Shown here: positions 18,434 to 28,711 of the stretch, in pieces
Numbering within the stretch: the first letter of the stretch is position 1
How the letters are laid out: each line of letters starts with the position of its first letter
DNA from: Pseudoalteromonas sp. OOF1S-7
GTDB lineage: Bacteria > Pseudomonadota > Gammaproteobacteria > Enterobacterales > Alteromonadaceae
NCBI RefSeq assembly: GCF_022347765.1
Contig: NZ_JAKRFZ010000003.1
Span: forward strand, 62,001 to 126,000
Length of the DNA: 64,000 nucleotides
Reading direction: 5' to 3'
Translations under genes and position numbers: made by a program
Notes under the pieces: model-generated
Databases searched by the model: none
What the model saw: only the letters and a program-made list of their open reading frames with translations
What the model was told of the DNA's origin: nothing

Positions 18434-19573
18434 ATGGCATTGCAAAGAATCCTGGCAGTGGATGATGAACCTTTCAACCTTGAAATCATAGAAGAGATAC
18501 TTGAAGATCTGGACTTTGAACTGCTTTCGGTCACCAGCGGGCAACAGTGCCTGGATGTCATTGAAGAGTTTGCACCACAGGTTGTGTTACTGGACGTCAG
18601 TATGCCAAAAATGAATGGCTATGAGGTGTGTAAAAAAATCAAGGCAAACCTGGCGACTCAGGACATTATAGTGATGTTTGTGTCAGCACGGGGCTCGGTA
18701 GAAGAACGCATGGAAGGCTATGCGGTGGGGGCTGAAGACTATATTGTCAAACCCTTCGGTCACAATGAACTAAAAGCAAAACTACTCAATTTGGGGCAAA
18801 TGTTGCTTGAGCGCGATATTCTGGAGCAGCAGGTGGAAGATGCCACTTCCACCGCCTTTAATGCCATGGCGACCAGCAGTGAAATGGGCTTTATTGTTAA
18901 TTACATCGAGCAGATCGGTGTGATCAATGATATCCAGGCGTTAGCAAAGGCCTTGATCCAGTGTCTCAACAATTTAGGGTTAAGTTGTAATATTGAGTTT
19001 CGGGTGGATGAGCAGCGCCACCACTTTGCAACCGCAGGACTGTGCTCTCCTATTGTACTGGAATTGTTTGAAATATTGCGCTCGAAAGGGCGCCTGCATG
19101 AATTTACCAGCCGGATCTTGGTGAACTACAATCTGGTCAGTTTATTGATTCTGAATATGCCATCAGAGGATGCCGACAAGCATGGCAGGCTCAGAGATCA
19201 TATTTGTTTTATCGCCAGTGTGACCGAGCAACAGTTACTGGCTATCCTGACGCGTAAACAATTGCTCTGCCAGCAGGCGGAGTTAAATGAAGCGATTTCC
19301 ATGATCCACCGTAAGTTTACCGGGTTGCTGGCCCTGCTCAACAATAACCGCAGTCAGAATGAATCAATCTTTCGCAGCCTTCAGGAGGTGTTCGAGCAGC
19401 GGATCCCCACCATGGGGCTGGATGAAGATCAGGAAGTGTTTATTTATCAGCACATTGATGAGGCCATTCAAAGCTCCATAGCCCGGGAAGAGGCCATCAT
19501 GCAGGTCCGGGAAGCCTTCAGTGAAATTGAAAGTGACTTGTCGTTACTGAGTAGTGCGGACAAACCATCCTGA
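18434..19573 (+). CDS. Response regulator with an uncharacterised helical output domain
   Basis: The receiver domain fills residues 1-120, with acidic pair VDDEP, phospho-aspartate in VVLLDVSMPKMNG, SAR and the lysine in IVKPF. The remaining 260 residues contain no HTH, GGDEF, EAL or HD-GYP motif. They look mostly helical, with a possible sensory-like segment between about 145 and 290. The frame is open to 18398, but the ATG at 18434 has an AAGGAA site eight bases upstream and begins right at the receiver. It follows the tandem-receiver kinase and is its likely partner. Confidence 0.85.
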   Translation: MALQRILAVDDEPFNLEIIEEILEDLDFELLSVTSGQQCLDVIEEFAPQVVLLDVSMPKMNGYEVCKKIKANLATQDIIVMFVSARGSVEERMEGYAVGAEDYIVKPFGHNELKAKLLNLGQMLLERDILEQQVEDATSTAFNAMATSSEMGFIVNYIEQIGVINDIQALAKALIQCLNNLGLSCNIEFRVDEQRHHFATAGLCSPIVLELFEILRSKGRLHEFTSRILVNYNLVSLLILNMPSEDADKHGRLRDHICFIASVTEQQLLAILTRKQLLCQQAELNEAISMIHRKFTGLLALLNNNRSQNESIFRSLQEVFEQRIPTMGLDEDQEVFIYQHIDEAIQSSIAREEAIMQVREAFSEIESDLSLLSSADKPS

Positions 19574-19625
19574 GACGGTGTCCTACAGGCAGCAACAAGG
19601 CAGGATTAAGCCCGCTTTGGTTGGC

Positions 19626-20774
19626 TCAGGCATCTCGTGGCAAGCCTTTTTCGACTATCCGGATCAGTCGGGCGTGTTTTCGCTGCTGCTGAGCGTGTTT
19701 AGTGCGCTGCTGCACCAGTGCCCAAGTGATGTGCTCCCGGACCAATTCGGATGCCGATGTCAGGCGTGCTTCCAGCGCCTCAATAATGTGTGCATCGGGC
19801 TCGGCATTGCCTAGTCCAACGGCCAAATTACGCAGCCAACGCTCGTGACCAATACGACGTATGGGGCTGCCTTCGGTGTGTTTCAGAAAGGTTTGCTCGT
19901 CCCACTGAAATAAGGTCAGCAGTTCTTTATCTTTAAGTTGTTGACGTGGATGAAAATCTTGCTCGTCAGTGAGCTGGCCATAGCGGTTCCATGGACACAC
20001 CAGCTGGCAATCGTCACAGCCGTATACCCGGTTGCCCAGTAAGGAGCGATACTGCTCGGGGATTGGGCCTTGTAACTCTATGGTCAGATAAGAAATGCAC
20101 TTGCGCGCATCGACGACATAGGGTTCGACAATCGCCCCAGTCGGACACAAAGTCATACAGGCGTTACACTTGCCACAGCCTTCCTCCTGGGGATTGTTAT
20201 CAACCGGCAGGGGCAGATCCACAAATAGCTCACCCAGAAAAAACCACGAACCGGCCTGTTTGTGGATCAGTAAACTGTTTTTACCGCGCCAGCCCAGCCC
20301 GGCTTTTTCTGCGAGCTGGCGTTCCAGCACCGGTGCAGAGTCAACAAAAGGGCGAAAGCCAAACTGTCCTATCTCTTGTTCAATACGCTGTCCGAGTTTC
20401 TTCAACCGGTTGCGGATGACCTTATGATAGTCGCGACCCAAAGCATAGCGGCTGATATAGGCGGTTTGCTTGCTTTTGAGCGCCCGGGCGAAACTGGCAT
20501 CGGGTGGCAGATAGTTCATTTTGACTGAGATCACCCGTTGTGTACCGGGCACCAGCTCTGCAGGACGGGCACGTTTCATGCCATGTGCTGCCATGTAGTC
20601 CATCTCGCCATGATAGCCCTTATCAAGCCAGCGCTGCAATTGTGCTTCGTGTTCGCTGAGGTCGATATCGGCGATGCCAACCTCGGCAAAGCCAAGTTCT
20701 TTGCCCCAAAGCTTAATTTTTTGCGCAAGTTCAGTATAGTTAATATCAACAGAAGAATGAATAGTGGTCGTCAC
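19626..20774 (-). CDS. queG: Epoxyqueuosine reductase QueG
   Basis: QueG performs the last step of queuosine synthesis on tRNA, a cobalamin- and Fe-S-dependent reduction. Conserved blocks include DSAPVLERQLAEKAGLGWRGKNSLL, the ferredoxin-type cysteines in CGKCNACMTLCPTGAI and GCDDCQLVCPWN, and the ending RIVEKGLPRDA as in E. coli. The length is 382. The start is GTG at 20774, four bases from the start of the divergent nnrDE gene, so each promoter must lie within the other coding region. The same head-to-head layout exists in E. coli. Confidence 0.95.
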   Translation of the reverse strand: MTTTIHSSVDINYTELAQKIKLWGKELGFAEVGIADIDLSEHEAQLQRWLDKGYHGEMDYMAAHGMKRARPAELVPGTQRVISVKMNYLPPDASFARALKSKQTAYISRYALGRDYHKVIRNRLKKLGQRIEQEIGQFGFRPFVDSAPVLERQLAEKAGLGWRGKNSLLIHKQAGSWFFLGELFVDLPLPVDNNPQEEGCGKCNACMTLCPTGAIVEPYVVDARKCISYLTIELQGPIPEQYRSLLGNRVYGCDDCQLVCPWNRYGQLTDEQDFHPRQQLKDKELLTLFQWDEQTFLKHTEGSPIRRIGHERWLRNLAVGLGNAEPDAHIIEALEARLTSASELVREHITWALVQQRTKHAQQQRKHARLIRIVEKGLPRDA

Positions 20775-20777
20775 GGC

Positions 20778-22283
20778 ATGTCTATATCACAAGCAAAATA
20801 CCTGACTAATTTACCACAAGTTGCCTATACGGCCCAAGCGGTACAAACGAATGAAGCCGAGGCAGCGCGCCTCGCCGGGTCGACCTTAAGTATGCTGATG
20901 CAGCGCGCCGGTGCCGCGTTGTTTGACTATGTCAGTCATTTGTCGCTCAGCGGCCCCATTTTGATCCTGACCGGAAAGGGTAATAACGGCGGCGATGGCT
21001 ATGTGCTGGCACATCTGTGTAAGCAGGCTGGCATTGCTGTTGAGGTACTTGCATTGTTTGACCCCGAGCAGCTTGAGGGAGACGCGCGCGCGGCTTATCG
21101 TCAGTATCAGGGCTACGGTGGTAAGGTGTTACGACATTGTGCCGACTGGCATGAACCAGAGACGGTGCCCGCTTTAATTGTGGATGCTGTGTTTGGCAGC
21201 GGCTTTCGTGGTCGATTGCCTGAACATGTCGCAGCAGTTTTTAGACAGCTTGCTTTATGTGCGTCACATCGGCTTGCCGTGGATATTCCCAGTGGCGTGA
21301 ATGGCTCGACCAGTGAAGTTGCCTGTGATGCCTTTGTTGCTGATGTCACTATGACGTTCATTGCGCTAAAGCAAGGTCTGCTCACCGGTTCCGCCAGGCA
21401 TCATACCGGGGCTGTGTATCTGGCAGAACTGGGTGTCGGGGAAGAGTTTTCGCAACTGGTATCTCCCTCTAGTCACTACTTTTCGCCAGAGACTTTACTG
21501 GCAAAGCGGCCGTTGCGTCCCGCAGACACCTATAAAAACCGCTGTGGTCATGTGTTGTTAATTGGTGGGGGCCCCGGTATGGCTGGGGCAATACGTCTGG
21601 CTGCCGAAGCCTGTTTACGGGCTGGCGCGGGGCTGGTCAGTGTGGCAACACATCCGGATAATCAGGCCATGGTATTACAGGGGCGTTATGAGCTGATGGT
21701 ACATGGCATTGCCAACGCCGATGCGCTGCAACCGCTACTGGATAAGGCCGACACCTTAGTAATTGGTCCGGGGCTGGGTCAGTCACCTTGGGCACAGGCC
21801 TTGTTTGATACAGTGTGTCGCTGCTCTCAGCCAGTGGTAGTCGACGCCGATGGGCTAAATTTACTGGCGGGGCATCCCATGCAGTGGCAAAATGCTGTTT
21901 TGACCCCGCATTGGGGAGAGGCAAAGCGCCTGAGCGCGGCCATTGAAACAGACCCTGAAACCTGTGATCGCTTCGGTATGAGCAATGTGCTTACTCAATA
22001 TTATCAGGCATGTGTAGTGCTAAAAGGGCCCGGTACATTGGTTCAGCAGGCACAGCGAGTAAATATCAATCGCTCGGGGTGTGCAGCCATGGCCAGTGCT
22101 GGGATGGGCGATGTATTATCTGGTATAATTGCCGCCTTGTTAGCGCAAGGCCTGAGTAAATTTGATGCGGCTATGTTAGCGGTGTATATTCATGGTCTTG
22201 CGGCCGAAAAAGCGGCACATGATGGCGCACATGGGTTGCTGGCAAGTGATTTATTTGTCCATATTAGAGGTATTATCGGATGA
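20778..22283 (+). CDS. nnrDE: Bifunctional NAD(P)H-hydrate epimerase/dehydratase
   Basis: This enzyme repairs hydrated NAD(P)H. The N-terminal epimerase domain (YjeF_N, about 1-215) shows [20 protein letters not shown] and [10 protein letters not shown]. The C-terminal ADP-dependent dehydratase (about 225-500) shows [40 protein letters not shown] and [12 protein letters not shown]. The open frame runs back to 20538 inside queG; the ATG at 20778 gives 501 residues, the family size. tsaE begins four bases before its stop. Confidence 0.95.
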   Translation: MSISQAKYLTNLPQVAYTAQAVQTNEAEAARLAGSTLSMLMQRAGAALFDYVSHLSLSGPILILTGKGNNGGDGYVLAHLCKQAGIAVEVLALFDPEQLEGDARAAYRQYQGYGGKVLRHCADWHEPETVPALIVDAVFGSGFRGRLPEHVAAVFRQLALCASHRLAVDIPSGVNGSTSEVACDAFVADVTMTFIALKQGLLTGSARHHTGAVYLAELGVGEEFSQLVSPSSHYFSPETLLAKRPLRPADTYKNRCGHVLLIGGGPGMAGAIRLAAEACLRAGAGLVSVATHPDNQAMVLQGRYELMVHGIANADALQPLLDKADTLVIGPGLGQSPWAQALFDTVCRCSQPVVVDADGLNLLAGHPMQWQNAVLTPHWGEAKRLSAAIETDPETCDRFGMSNVLTQYYQACVVLKGPGTLVQQAQRVNINRSGCAAMASAGMGDVLSGIIAALLAQGLSKFDAAMLAVYIHGLAAEKAAHDGAHGLLASDLFVHIRGIIG

Positions 22284-22756
22284 GTGTCGATACGACATTA
22301 GAAATTGATCTGGCTGATGAAGCCGCAACGATTGCCCTGGGAAGCCAGCTGGCTAAGCTCATTGATTCAGGTGCGGTATTTTATTTGCATGGTGATTTGG
22401 GCGCCGGTAAAACAACACTGACACGCGGTATCGTTCAGGGGCTGGGTCATCAGGGGAATGTTAAAAGCCCGACCTATACCTTAGTTGAACCTTATGAGCT
22501 GGGCGAGGTCTGTATTTATCATTTTGATTTGTATCGCCTGGGTGACCCGGAAGAGCTGGAATTTATGGGGATCCGGGATTATTTTGCGCCGCATGCCGTT
22601 TGTATTGTCGAATGGCCGGAGAAGGGCGCAGGCGTGATCCCAACGGCAGATATGGACATTGACCTGGCTTATCATGGCGAAGGGCGCCGTGCCGTATTAA
22701 GGCCACACACAGAACGAGGAAGGCAGCTTGCTCAAGCTATAAGTCGATATGCGTAG
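22280..22756 (+). CDS. tsaE: tRNA t6A-synthesis ATPase TsaE
   Basis: TsaE is the ATPase partner of TsaB/TsaD in making threonylcarbamoyl-adenosine at tRNA position 37. The P-loop [13 protein letters not shown] and the downstream blocks [10 protein letters not shown] and HFDLYRL are diagnostic. The length of 158 is typical. It overlaps the nnrDE stop by four bases and the amiB start by eight, so the operon is translationally coupled. Confidence 0.96.
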   Translation: MSVDTTLEIDLADEAATIALGSQLAKLIDSGAVFYLHGDLGAGKTTLTRGIVQGLGHQGNVKSPTYTLVEPYELGEVCIYHFDLYRLGDPEELEFMGIRDYFAPHAVCIVEWPEKGAGVIPTADMDIDLAYHGEGRRAVLRPHTERGRQLAQAISRYA

Positions 22757-24095
22757 TGCGATAATAAAAATTAGCTTTACCCTGTTTGCGCTGAGCGCGT
22801 TACTGCTCGCCAGCGCAGCGCAGGCAAAAAACAAAATCAACGGTGTGCGTGTCTGGCCTTCACCAGAAAGCACACGCGTGGTGTTTGACCTGTCAGAAAA
22901 ACCCGAATACAGCTATTTTATGCTGAAAAACCCGCTGCGACTGGTAATTGACCTGGAAAATACCAGCAAGCTCAAGCAGCTCCCAACCTTGCCTAAAGAA
23001 CATAAAATCGTAGAAAAACTGCGTTACAGTCAGGCCAAAAGCCGTAACAGCACTCGGGTGGTGATGGAGCTGAGTCGTACCGCTAAACCGGTGATATTCG
23101 CGCTCGCACCAACCGGACCATACAAAGACCGCCTGGTCGTCGACCTGTACGGGCAGCAAAAAAGCCTCTATGCCAGTAAGTCCAAACAAAGCAAAAAGCG
23201 CGAGCTGGTAAAAGACAGAGACATTATCATTGCCATTGATGCGGGCCACGGTGGGGAAGATCCCGGTTCAATCGGACCCTCCGGGACCTATGAAAAAAAC
23301 ATCACACTGCCTATTGCTAAACGACTTGCGCGCTTAATTGACAAAGAGCCGGGCATGCAGGCACGTCTGACCCGCACCGGTGATTACTACATTAAACTCA
23401 ACACCCGTACCGCGCGAGCCAGAGAGCGCCAGGCCGATTTCTTTGTGTCTATTCACGCCGATGCTTTTTCGCGCCCGGAACCTCGCGGTGCTTCGGTTTG
23501 GATCTTGTCATTACGCCGGGCCAATTCCGAAGTCGGTAAATGGCTGGAAGACAAAGAAAAGCACTCTCAGCTACTGGGTGGTGCGGCGGACGTAATCAAA
23601 GACACGGCGAACGAAAAATATCTGGCTAAAGCCCTGCTGGATATGTCGATGGACCACTCGATGAAAACCGGCTTTACAGTGGCAGAAGAAGTGGTGAGTG
23701 AGCTGAAAAAAGTCACCAAGTTGCATAAAAAGCGCCCTCAGGCGGCCAACTTTGGAGTGCTGAAGTCACCGGATATCCCGTCTATTTTGGTTGAAACCGG
23801 GTTTATTTCTAACCCTCAGGAAGAAAAGCAACTTAGAACCAGTTATCACCAGCAGCGACTGGCGAACGCCATTTTCAAGTCGATTAAGCGTTACTATCAG
23901 CACAATCCGCCAGATAATACTTTATTTGCAAGCCTGAAAAACAATAAGCCTGTGCGTCATAAAGTACAGCGGGGGGAATCTTTAAGTGTTCTGGCTGCGC
24001 GCTACGGCACCACAGTGTCGGCGCTGAAAAAGGCCAACCGCTTGACCAAAAATACCTTGTATATTGGTCAGGTGCTAACTATTCCTAAGGCTTAG
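22749..24095 (+). CDS. amiB: N-acetylmuramoyl-L-alanine amidase AmiB
   Basis: This enzyme splits septal peptidoglycan during cell separation. A signal peptide (about 1-26) is followed by an AMIN domain (about 30-140) and the zinc amidase domain (about 158-385), with [24 protein letters not shown] and [10 protein letters not shown]. One LysM peptidoglycan-binding unit ends the protein ([17 protein letters not shown] to the C-terminus). The length of 448 equals that of E. coli AmiB (445). The ATG lies within tsaE. Confidence 0.95.
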   Translation: MRSAIIKISFTLFALSALLLASAAQAKNKINGVRVWPSPESTRVVFDLSEKPEYSYFMLKNPLRLVIDLENTSKLKQLPTLPKEHKIVEKLRYSQAKSRNSTRVVMELSRTAKPVIFALAPTGPYKDRLVVDLYGQQKSLYASKSKQSKKRELVKDRDIIIAIDAGHGGEDPGSIGPSGTYEKNITLPIAKRLARLIDKEPGMQARLTRTGDYYIKLNTRTARARERQADFFVSIHADAFSRPEPRGASVWILSLRRANSEVGKWLEDKEKHSQLLGGAADVIKDTANEKYLAKALLDMSMDHSMKTGFTVAEEVVSELKKVTKLHKKRPQAANFGVLKSPDIPSILVETGFISNPQEEKQLRTSYHQQRLANAIFKSIKRYYQHNPPDNTLFASLKNNKPVRHKVQRGESLSVLAARYGTTVSALKKANRLTKNTLYIGQVLTIPKA

Positions 24096-24098
24096 ACC

Positions 24099-25979
24099 GT
24101 GAGCATTGAAATTTTACCAGCCAGACTGGCCAACCAAATAGCAGCGGGAGAAGTGGTCGAGCGGCCCGCTTCTGTGGTGAAGGAGCTGGTTGAAAACAGC
24201 ATTGATGCCGGGGCGACACGCATTCAGATAGACATTGAGCGAGGTGGTCACAAACTGATCCGGATTAGGGACAATGGTGCGGGCATCGTCAAAGACGAGC
24301 TGACTCTGGCGTTGTCCCGTCATGCAACCAGCAAGCTGAAAACTCTGGACGATCTGGAATGCATTTCATCGCTGGGATTTCGTGGAGAGGCACTGGCCTC
24401 AATCAGTTCGGTATCCCGGCTGACCCTGAGCTCTAAGCCTGCTGAGCAGGAAACAGCCTGGCAGGCATTTGCTGAGGGGCGTGATATGACGGTTCAGATC
24501 CAGCCAACAGCGCACCCCGATGGCACCACCATAGAAGTCAAAGATCTGTTTTTCAACACTCCGGCGAGGCGTAAGTTTTTACGCACCGAGAAAACCGAGT
24601 TCAGTCACATTGATGAGCTAATCAAACGTATCGCGCTGAGTCGTTTTGATCTGGCCCTGACGCTGACTCATAATCAGAAAGTAGTCAGGCAATTTCGTGC
24701 ACGGCCCGATCCATATAGTGTTGAGCGGGTGGCACAGGTGGCCGGTAAGGTATTTGCGCAACAGGCCAGTTTTGTAGAGTCCGGGCATGATGGCCTGAAG
24801 TTATATGGCTGGGTACTGCCGCTAGGCAGTAGTAATCAGACTCAGTACACCTATGTGAACGGGCGGATGATGCGTGACAAATTAATCTTGCATGCCATTC
24901 GACAGGCGTTCGAAGAAACGGTTGGCGCGGTTGATACACCCGGGTTTGTGATTTACCTGGAACTTGACCCTACTCAGGTCGATGTCAATGTGCACCCTGC
25001 CAAACATGAGGTGCGTTTTCATCAGGCGCGTCTGATCCACGATTTCATTGTGCAGGCCGTTAAACAAGTGGTCCTCAGTGAGCGACCTGATTTGCCATTA
25101 TCCGAAACTGACGATAATAGTACGGAGGACACCACAGCGCACGCTGAATCGGTGAAGACTGAGCAGTTCACATTGCAGGATGCGCGTCAGCACCAGGCTT
25201 ATCGTTCACCGCTGCAAAGTGAGTATGGCACAGTGCAGGACAGCGCCTATACCCCTGTTTCCGCACCTGCTTTCGGCGTGAGTGGGTCAAATTCAAGTTA
25301 TCGCAGTGGTGGCAAAAGCAGCAACAGTTCAGGCCCAGCTAAGTCGCGGCAGGTTAATGTCAATGAACTGTATCAAGGTATGGCAACGCCAGCCGATATG
25401 TCGCAGCCGGTCACTGTGAGCACACAGCAGACGCAGTCACGACAAACAGAAATAAGCCGTTTCTTATTGCTCGCGCAAGGGGCTGTGTTGTTTACCCAGG
25501 CAGGCGAGCTCAGGTTGGGGCATTGCCGGGATGGCCTGGTCGAGACCTGGCAGGCACAGATTGAGCAAGATGGCACCTTGCAGGGAAAAGCGCTGCTGTT
25601 GCCGGTGCGGGTGAATCTGAGTACGGAGGAAATATCTGTGCTGATGCAGCAGGAATCCTGGCTGACATTACTGGGATTTGCGATTGTGGCTCATGAACGT
25701 TATGTGATGGTCAAAAAGCTACCACTGAGTCTCTACAGTCTGGATGTACCACAGTGCCTCGACAAAGTGCTCAGTGCCTGTACCACACAGGAACAGACTC
25801 TGGCTGCCTGGCTGAATTGGCTACAAGTCACCACGCCTGCAGGGTATTTTAGTTCGCAACACTTTGCTGCAGTGACAGAAAAAATCATAAAAAATGCCAG
25901 AAGCTGTGCTGAAATCGAAGCAAAAGCGGTTACAATAGATCAAAGCAAGTTATTAAGCTTGTCCCTGCAAGAATTGTGA
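24099..25979 (+). CDS. mutL: DNA mismatch repair protein MutL
   Basis: MutL couples MutS recognition to MutH and UvrD. The GHKL ATPase domain is intact: [23 protein letters not shown], and [12 protein letters not shown] at its end (about residue 310). A variable Ser/Gln-rich linker (about 335-450) leads to the C-terminal dimerisation domain. The endonuclease motif of non-enteric MutL proteins is absent, as expected in bacteria with MutH. The start is GTG, three bases after amiB. Confidence 0.96.
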   Translation: MSIEILPARLANQIAAGEVVERPASVVKELVENSIDAGATRIQIDIERGGHKLIRIRDNGAGIVKDELTLALSRHATSKLKTLDDLECISSLGFRGEALASISSVSRLTLSSKPAEQETAWQAFAEGRDMTVQIQPTAHPDGTTIEVKDLFFNTPARRKFLRTEKTEFSHIDELIKRIALSRFDLALTLTHNQKVVRQFRARPDPYSVERVAQVAGKVFAQQASFVESGHDGLKLYGWVLPLGSSNQTQYTYVNGRMMRDKLILHAIRQAFEETVGAVDTPGFVIYLELDPTQVDVNVHPAKHEVRFHQARLIHDFIVQAVKQVVLSERPDLPLSETDDNSTEDTTAHAESVKTEQFTLQDARQHQAYRSPLQSEYGTVQDSAYTPVSAPAFGVSGSNSSYRSGGKSSNSSGPAKSRQVNVNELYQGMATPADMSQPVTVSTQQTQSRQTEISRFLLLAQGAVLFTQAGELRLGHCRDGLVETWQAQIEQDGTLQGKALLLPVRVNLSTEEISVLMQQESWLTLLGFAIVAHERYVMVKKLPLSLYSLDVPQCLDKVLSACTTQEQTLAAWLNWLQVTTPAGYFSSQHFAAVTEKIIKNARSCAEIEAKAVTIDQSKLLSLSLQEL

Positions 25980-26039
25980 GTTCTTGTCCTGGCTGTAACC
26001 TTCGATGCGTTACAGCACCAACAGCAGTAGAGAAACAGC

Positions 26040-26957
26040 GTGCAAGCAAAACCCGTTATTACCTTGATGGGGCCAACCGCCGCCGGTAAGACCGCGCTGG
26101 CCATTGAGCTCTGTCAACAGTTAAACAGTGAGATCATCAGTGTGGACTCCGCACTGGTTTATAAAGGTATGGACATAGGAACGGCCAAGCCTGATGCTGC
26201 TGAGCAGGCATTGGCCCCGCATCACCTGATAGACATACTGGATCCGGCTGACAGCTACTCGGTTGCAGACTTTCGCCGAGATGCTATCGCGTGTATCGAC
26301 CGTTTACACCAGCAGGGTAAAATCCCGGTACTGGTTGGCGGCACTATGATGTATTTTAAAGGCCTGATAGAGGGGTTATCGCCTTTGCCTGAGGCGTGCC
26401 CGAAGATCCGCGAAGCGCTGGAACAAGAAGCAAAAGCGGTAGGCTGGCCGGCTCTACATGCTCAGCTGGCGGCGATTGACTCACAAGCGGCAAGTAAAAT
26501 CAGCGAAAATGATTCTCAGCGGATCAACCGAGCGTTGGAGGTCTATCGTCTGACCGGCAAAACCATGACTGAATTGCAAAAAGCCAAACAAGCGCCTTTG
26601 CCTTATCAGTTTCATCAGTTTGCAATTGCCCCGAAGGATCGTAAGATACTCCACGAAAGAATAGAAAAAAGATTTAAAATAATGCTGGATCAGGGCTTTA
26701 AAAACGAAGTTTTGGCCTTATATCAGCGGAATGATTTGCATCCGGATTTGCCTTCCATTCGTTGTGTGGGATATCGGCAGATGTGGGAGCATTTGGCTGG
26801 TGAGTGCGATTATGAAGAAATGCTCTTCAAAGGGATCGCAGCAACCAGGCAGTTAGCGAAGCGCCAATTAACCTGGTTACGTAGCTGGCCAGATGTCACC
26901 TGGCTGGAAACCGACGGGCAAGAAAACTTGCAACGTGTATTAAGTTCGCTAAGCTAA
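26040..26957 (+). CDS. miaA: tRNA dimethylallyltransferase MiaA
   Basis: MiaA adds dimethylallyl to N6 of A37 in tRNAs reading codons that start with U. The P-loop [11 protein letters not shown], the [18 protein letters not shown] block and [12 protein letters not shown] are all present, with [11 protein letters not shown] and [12 protein letters not shown]. The length of 305 is near the E. coli 316. The start is GTG at 26040. The order mutL-miaA-hfq is conserved. Confidence 0.95.
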   Translation: MQAKPVITLMGPTAAGKTALAIELCQQLNSEIISVDSALVYKGMDIGTAKPDAAEQALAPHHLIDILDPADSYSVADFRRDAIACIDRLHQQGKIPVLVGGTMMYFKGLIEGLSPLPEACPKIREALEQEAKAVGWPALHAQLAAIDSQAASKISENDSQRINRALEVYRLTGKTMTELQKAKQAPLPYQFHQFAIAPKDRKILHERIEKRFKIMLDQGFKNEVLALYQRNDLHPDLPSIRCVGYRQMWEHLAGECDYEEMLFKGIAATRQLAKRQLTWLRSWPDVTWLETDGQENLQRVLSSLS

Positions 26958-27035
26958 TAGAGGTTGGGGAAATCTTTTTATTCAGATTAATTCAACTATC
27001 TCAACATAATAACACCTAGAACGAAGGATAAGAAC

Positions 27036-27299
27036 ATGGCAAAAGGCCAATCGTTACAAGACCCATTTTTGAATGTCTTACGTCGTGAGCGCATTCCCGT
27101 TTCCATCTTTTTAGTTAACGGTATCAAATTACAAGGCAAGATCCAGTCCTTTGATCAGTTTGTCATCTTGCTTGAAAACACTGTAAATCAAATGGTTTAC
27201 AAACATGCCATTTCCACTGTGGTGCCTGCTCGTGCTGTAAATTTCCAGAACACTCAGGGTAGTGACAGTGCTGAACATGGCGAAGATGGCAACTTTTAA
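27036..27299 (+). CDS. hfq: RNA chaperone Hfq
   Basis: Hfq forms hexamers that pair small RNAs with mRNAs. Both Sm motifs are visible ([20 protein letters not shown] and [13 protein letters not shown]), and the N-terminus [19 protein letters not shown] is nearly invariant. At 87 residues it has a shorter C-terminal tail than E. coli (102). The ribosome site GAAGGAT is strong. Confidence 0.97.
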   Translation: MAKGQSLQDPFLNVLRRERIPVSIFLVNGIKLQGKIQSFDQFVILLENTVNQMVYKHAISTVVPARAVNFQNTQGSDSAEHGEDGNF

Positions 27300-27330
27300 T
27301 CGTTTTTAGTCGATAGTAGGAGCGTAATGC

Positions 27331-28620
27331 TTGTTTGACCGTTATGAAGCCGGCGAACAGGCAGTCTTAGTACATATAGAGTTTCCAAATGAAGGAGATC
27401 GAGAAGATCTTCGCGAGCTGGAAATGCTAGTGTCTTCTGCTGGTGTTAGTTGTTTGACGGTTGTGCAAGGCAGCCGTCAGGCGCCTCACCCGAAGTTATT
27501 TGTCGGGACGGGGAAAGCAGAAGAAATCGCTGAGATTGTCAGAACTCACAATGCAGATGTCATCATCTTTAATCATCAACTCAGTCCCTCTCAAGAGCGC
27601 AACTTAGAGCGTGTCTGCCGTTGCCGGGTATTAGATAGAACGACTTTAATTTTAGATATTTTTGCTCAACGTGCACGGACCCACGAAGGTAAATTGCAGG
27701 TTGAGCTGGCGCAGTTACGACATATTTCAACTCGCCTGATCCGCGGCTGGACTCACCTTGAAAGGCAAAAGGGCGGGATTGGCTTGCGAGGGCCGGGTGA
27801 AACGCAGCTGGAAACCGACCGGCGGTTACTCCGGGAGCGGATTAAAAGCATCCGTAAGCGACTCGAAAAAGTGGCAACAGTGCGAGAGCAAGGGCGTCGT
27901 GCCCGTAGCCGTAATGAAATTCCGACAGTGTCTTTGGTTGGTTATACCAATGCGGGCAAATCAACCTTGTTTAACCACGTCACCAATGCTGATGTGTATG
28001 CGGCGGATCAACTTTTTGCGACTTTGGATCCAACGTTGCGTAAGCTGGAAATTACAGATGTCGGTCCAGTCATCTTTGCCGATACGGTTGGCTTTATCCG
28101 CCATTTACCCCATGATTTGGTTGCCGCTTTTAAAGCGACTTTGACCGAAACCCGGGAAGCAGACTTACAGCTGCATGTTGTCGATGTGGCAGATCAGAGA
28201 AGAAAAGAGAACATAGAAGAGGTACAATCGGTCCTCAAAGAAATTGAGGCGGATGAGATCCCTCAGCTGTTGGTTTACAACAAAATTGATCTGGTTGACG
28301 AGATCAACCCTAAAATAGACAGAGACGATCAGGGCGTGCCAGTGCGTGTCTGGTTATCGGCACATACGGGTGAAGGCAGTGAGTTGCTTGAACAGGCAAT
28401 TTCAGAGCTGCTGGCGAAGAAAATTTTTGCCAGTAAGCTGTTGGTACCGCCTGCATTTGGTAAGCTGCGCGGCGCGCTGTTTAATCTTAATGCGGTAAAT
28501 GGCGAGTCCTATGACGAGGCTGGAAACTGGCTGTTGGACGTCAGATTACCGCAGGCAGATTGGGAAAGATTAAAGAAAGAGCAGGGGCTGGAAATAGAGC
28601 AATTTGTGGTGGAAGATTGA
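27331..28620 (+). CDS. hflX: Ribosome-associated GTPase HflX
   Basis: HflX binds the 50S subunit and splits stalled or heat-damaged ribosomes. An N-terminal HflX domain is followed by the glycine-rich linker GGIGLRGPGETQLETDRR and a G domain with GYTNAGKSTLF, DTVGFI and YNKID. The length is 429 (E. coli 426). The start is a TTG at 27331, eight bases after TAGGAG and giving MFDRYEAGEQAVLVHI, the same N-terminus as in E. coli. An ATG four bases earlier opens a three-codon frame that overlaps it. Confidence 0.95.
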   Translation: MFDRYEAGEQAVLVHIEFPNEGDREDLRELEMLVSSAGVSCLTVVQGSRQAPHPKLFVGTGKAEEIAEIVRTHNADVIIFNHQLSPSQERNLERVCRCRVLDRTTLILDIFAQRARTHEGKLQVELAQLRHISTRLIRGWTHLERQKGGIGLRGPGETQLETDRRLLRERIKSIRKRLEKVATVREQGRRARSRNEIPTVSLVGYTNAGKSTLFNHVTNADVYAADQLFATLDPTLRKLEITDVGPVIFADTVGFIRHLPHDLVAAFKATLTETREADLQLHVVDVADQRRKENIEEVQSVLKEIEADEIPQLLVYNKIDLVDEINPKIDRDDQGVPVRVWLSAHTGEGSELLEQAISELLAKKIFASKLLVPPAFGKLRGALFNLNAVNGESYDEAGNWLLDVRLPQADWERLKKEQGLEIEQFVVED

Positions 28621-28711
28621 AAAAGCCGCTTATTGCACGCATTTCTCTATTAGATCTCTGTGTTTTTTGTTAGATTTAAATTAATTCATTTTATAACAAT
28701 GGAGTATAGCT

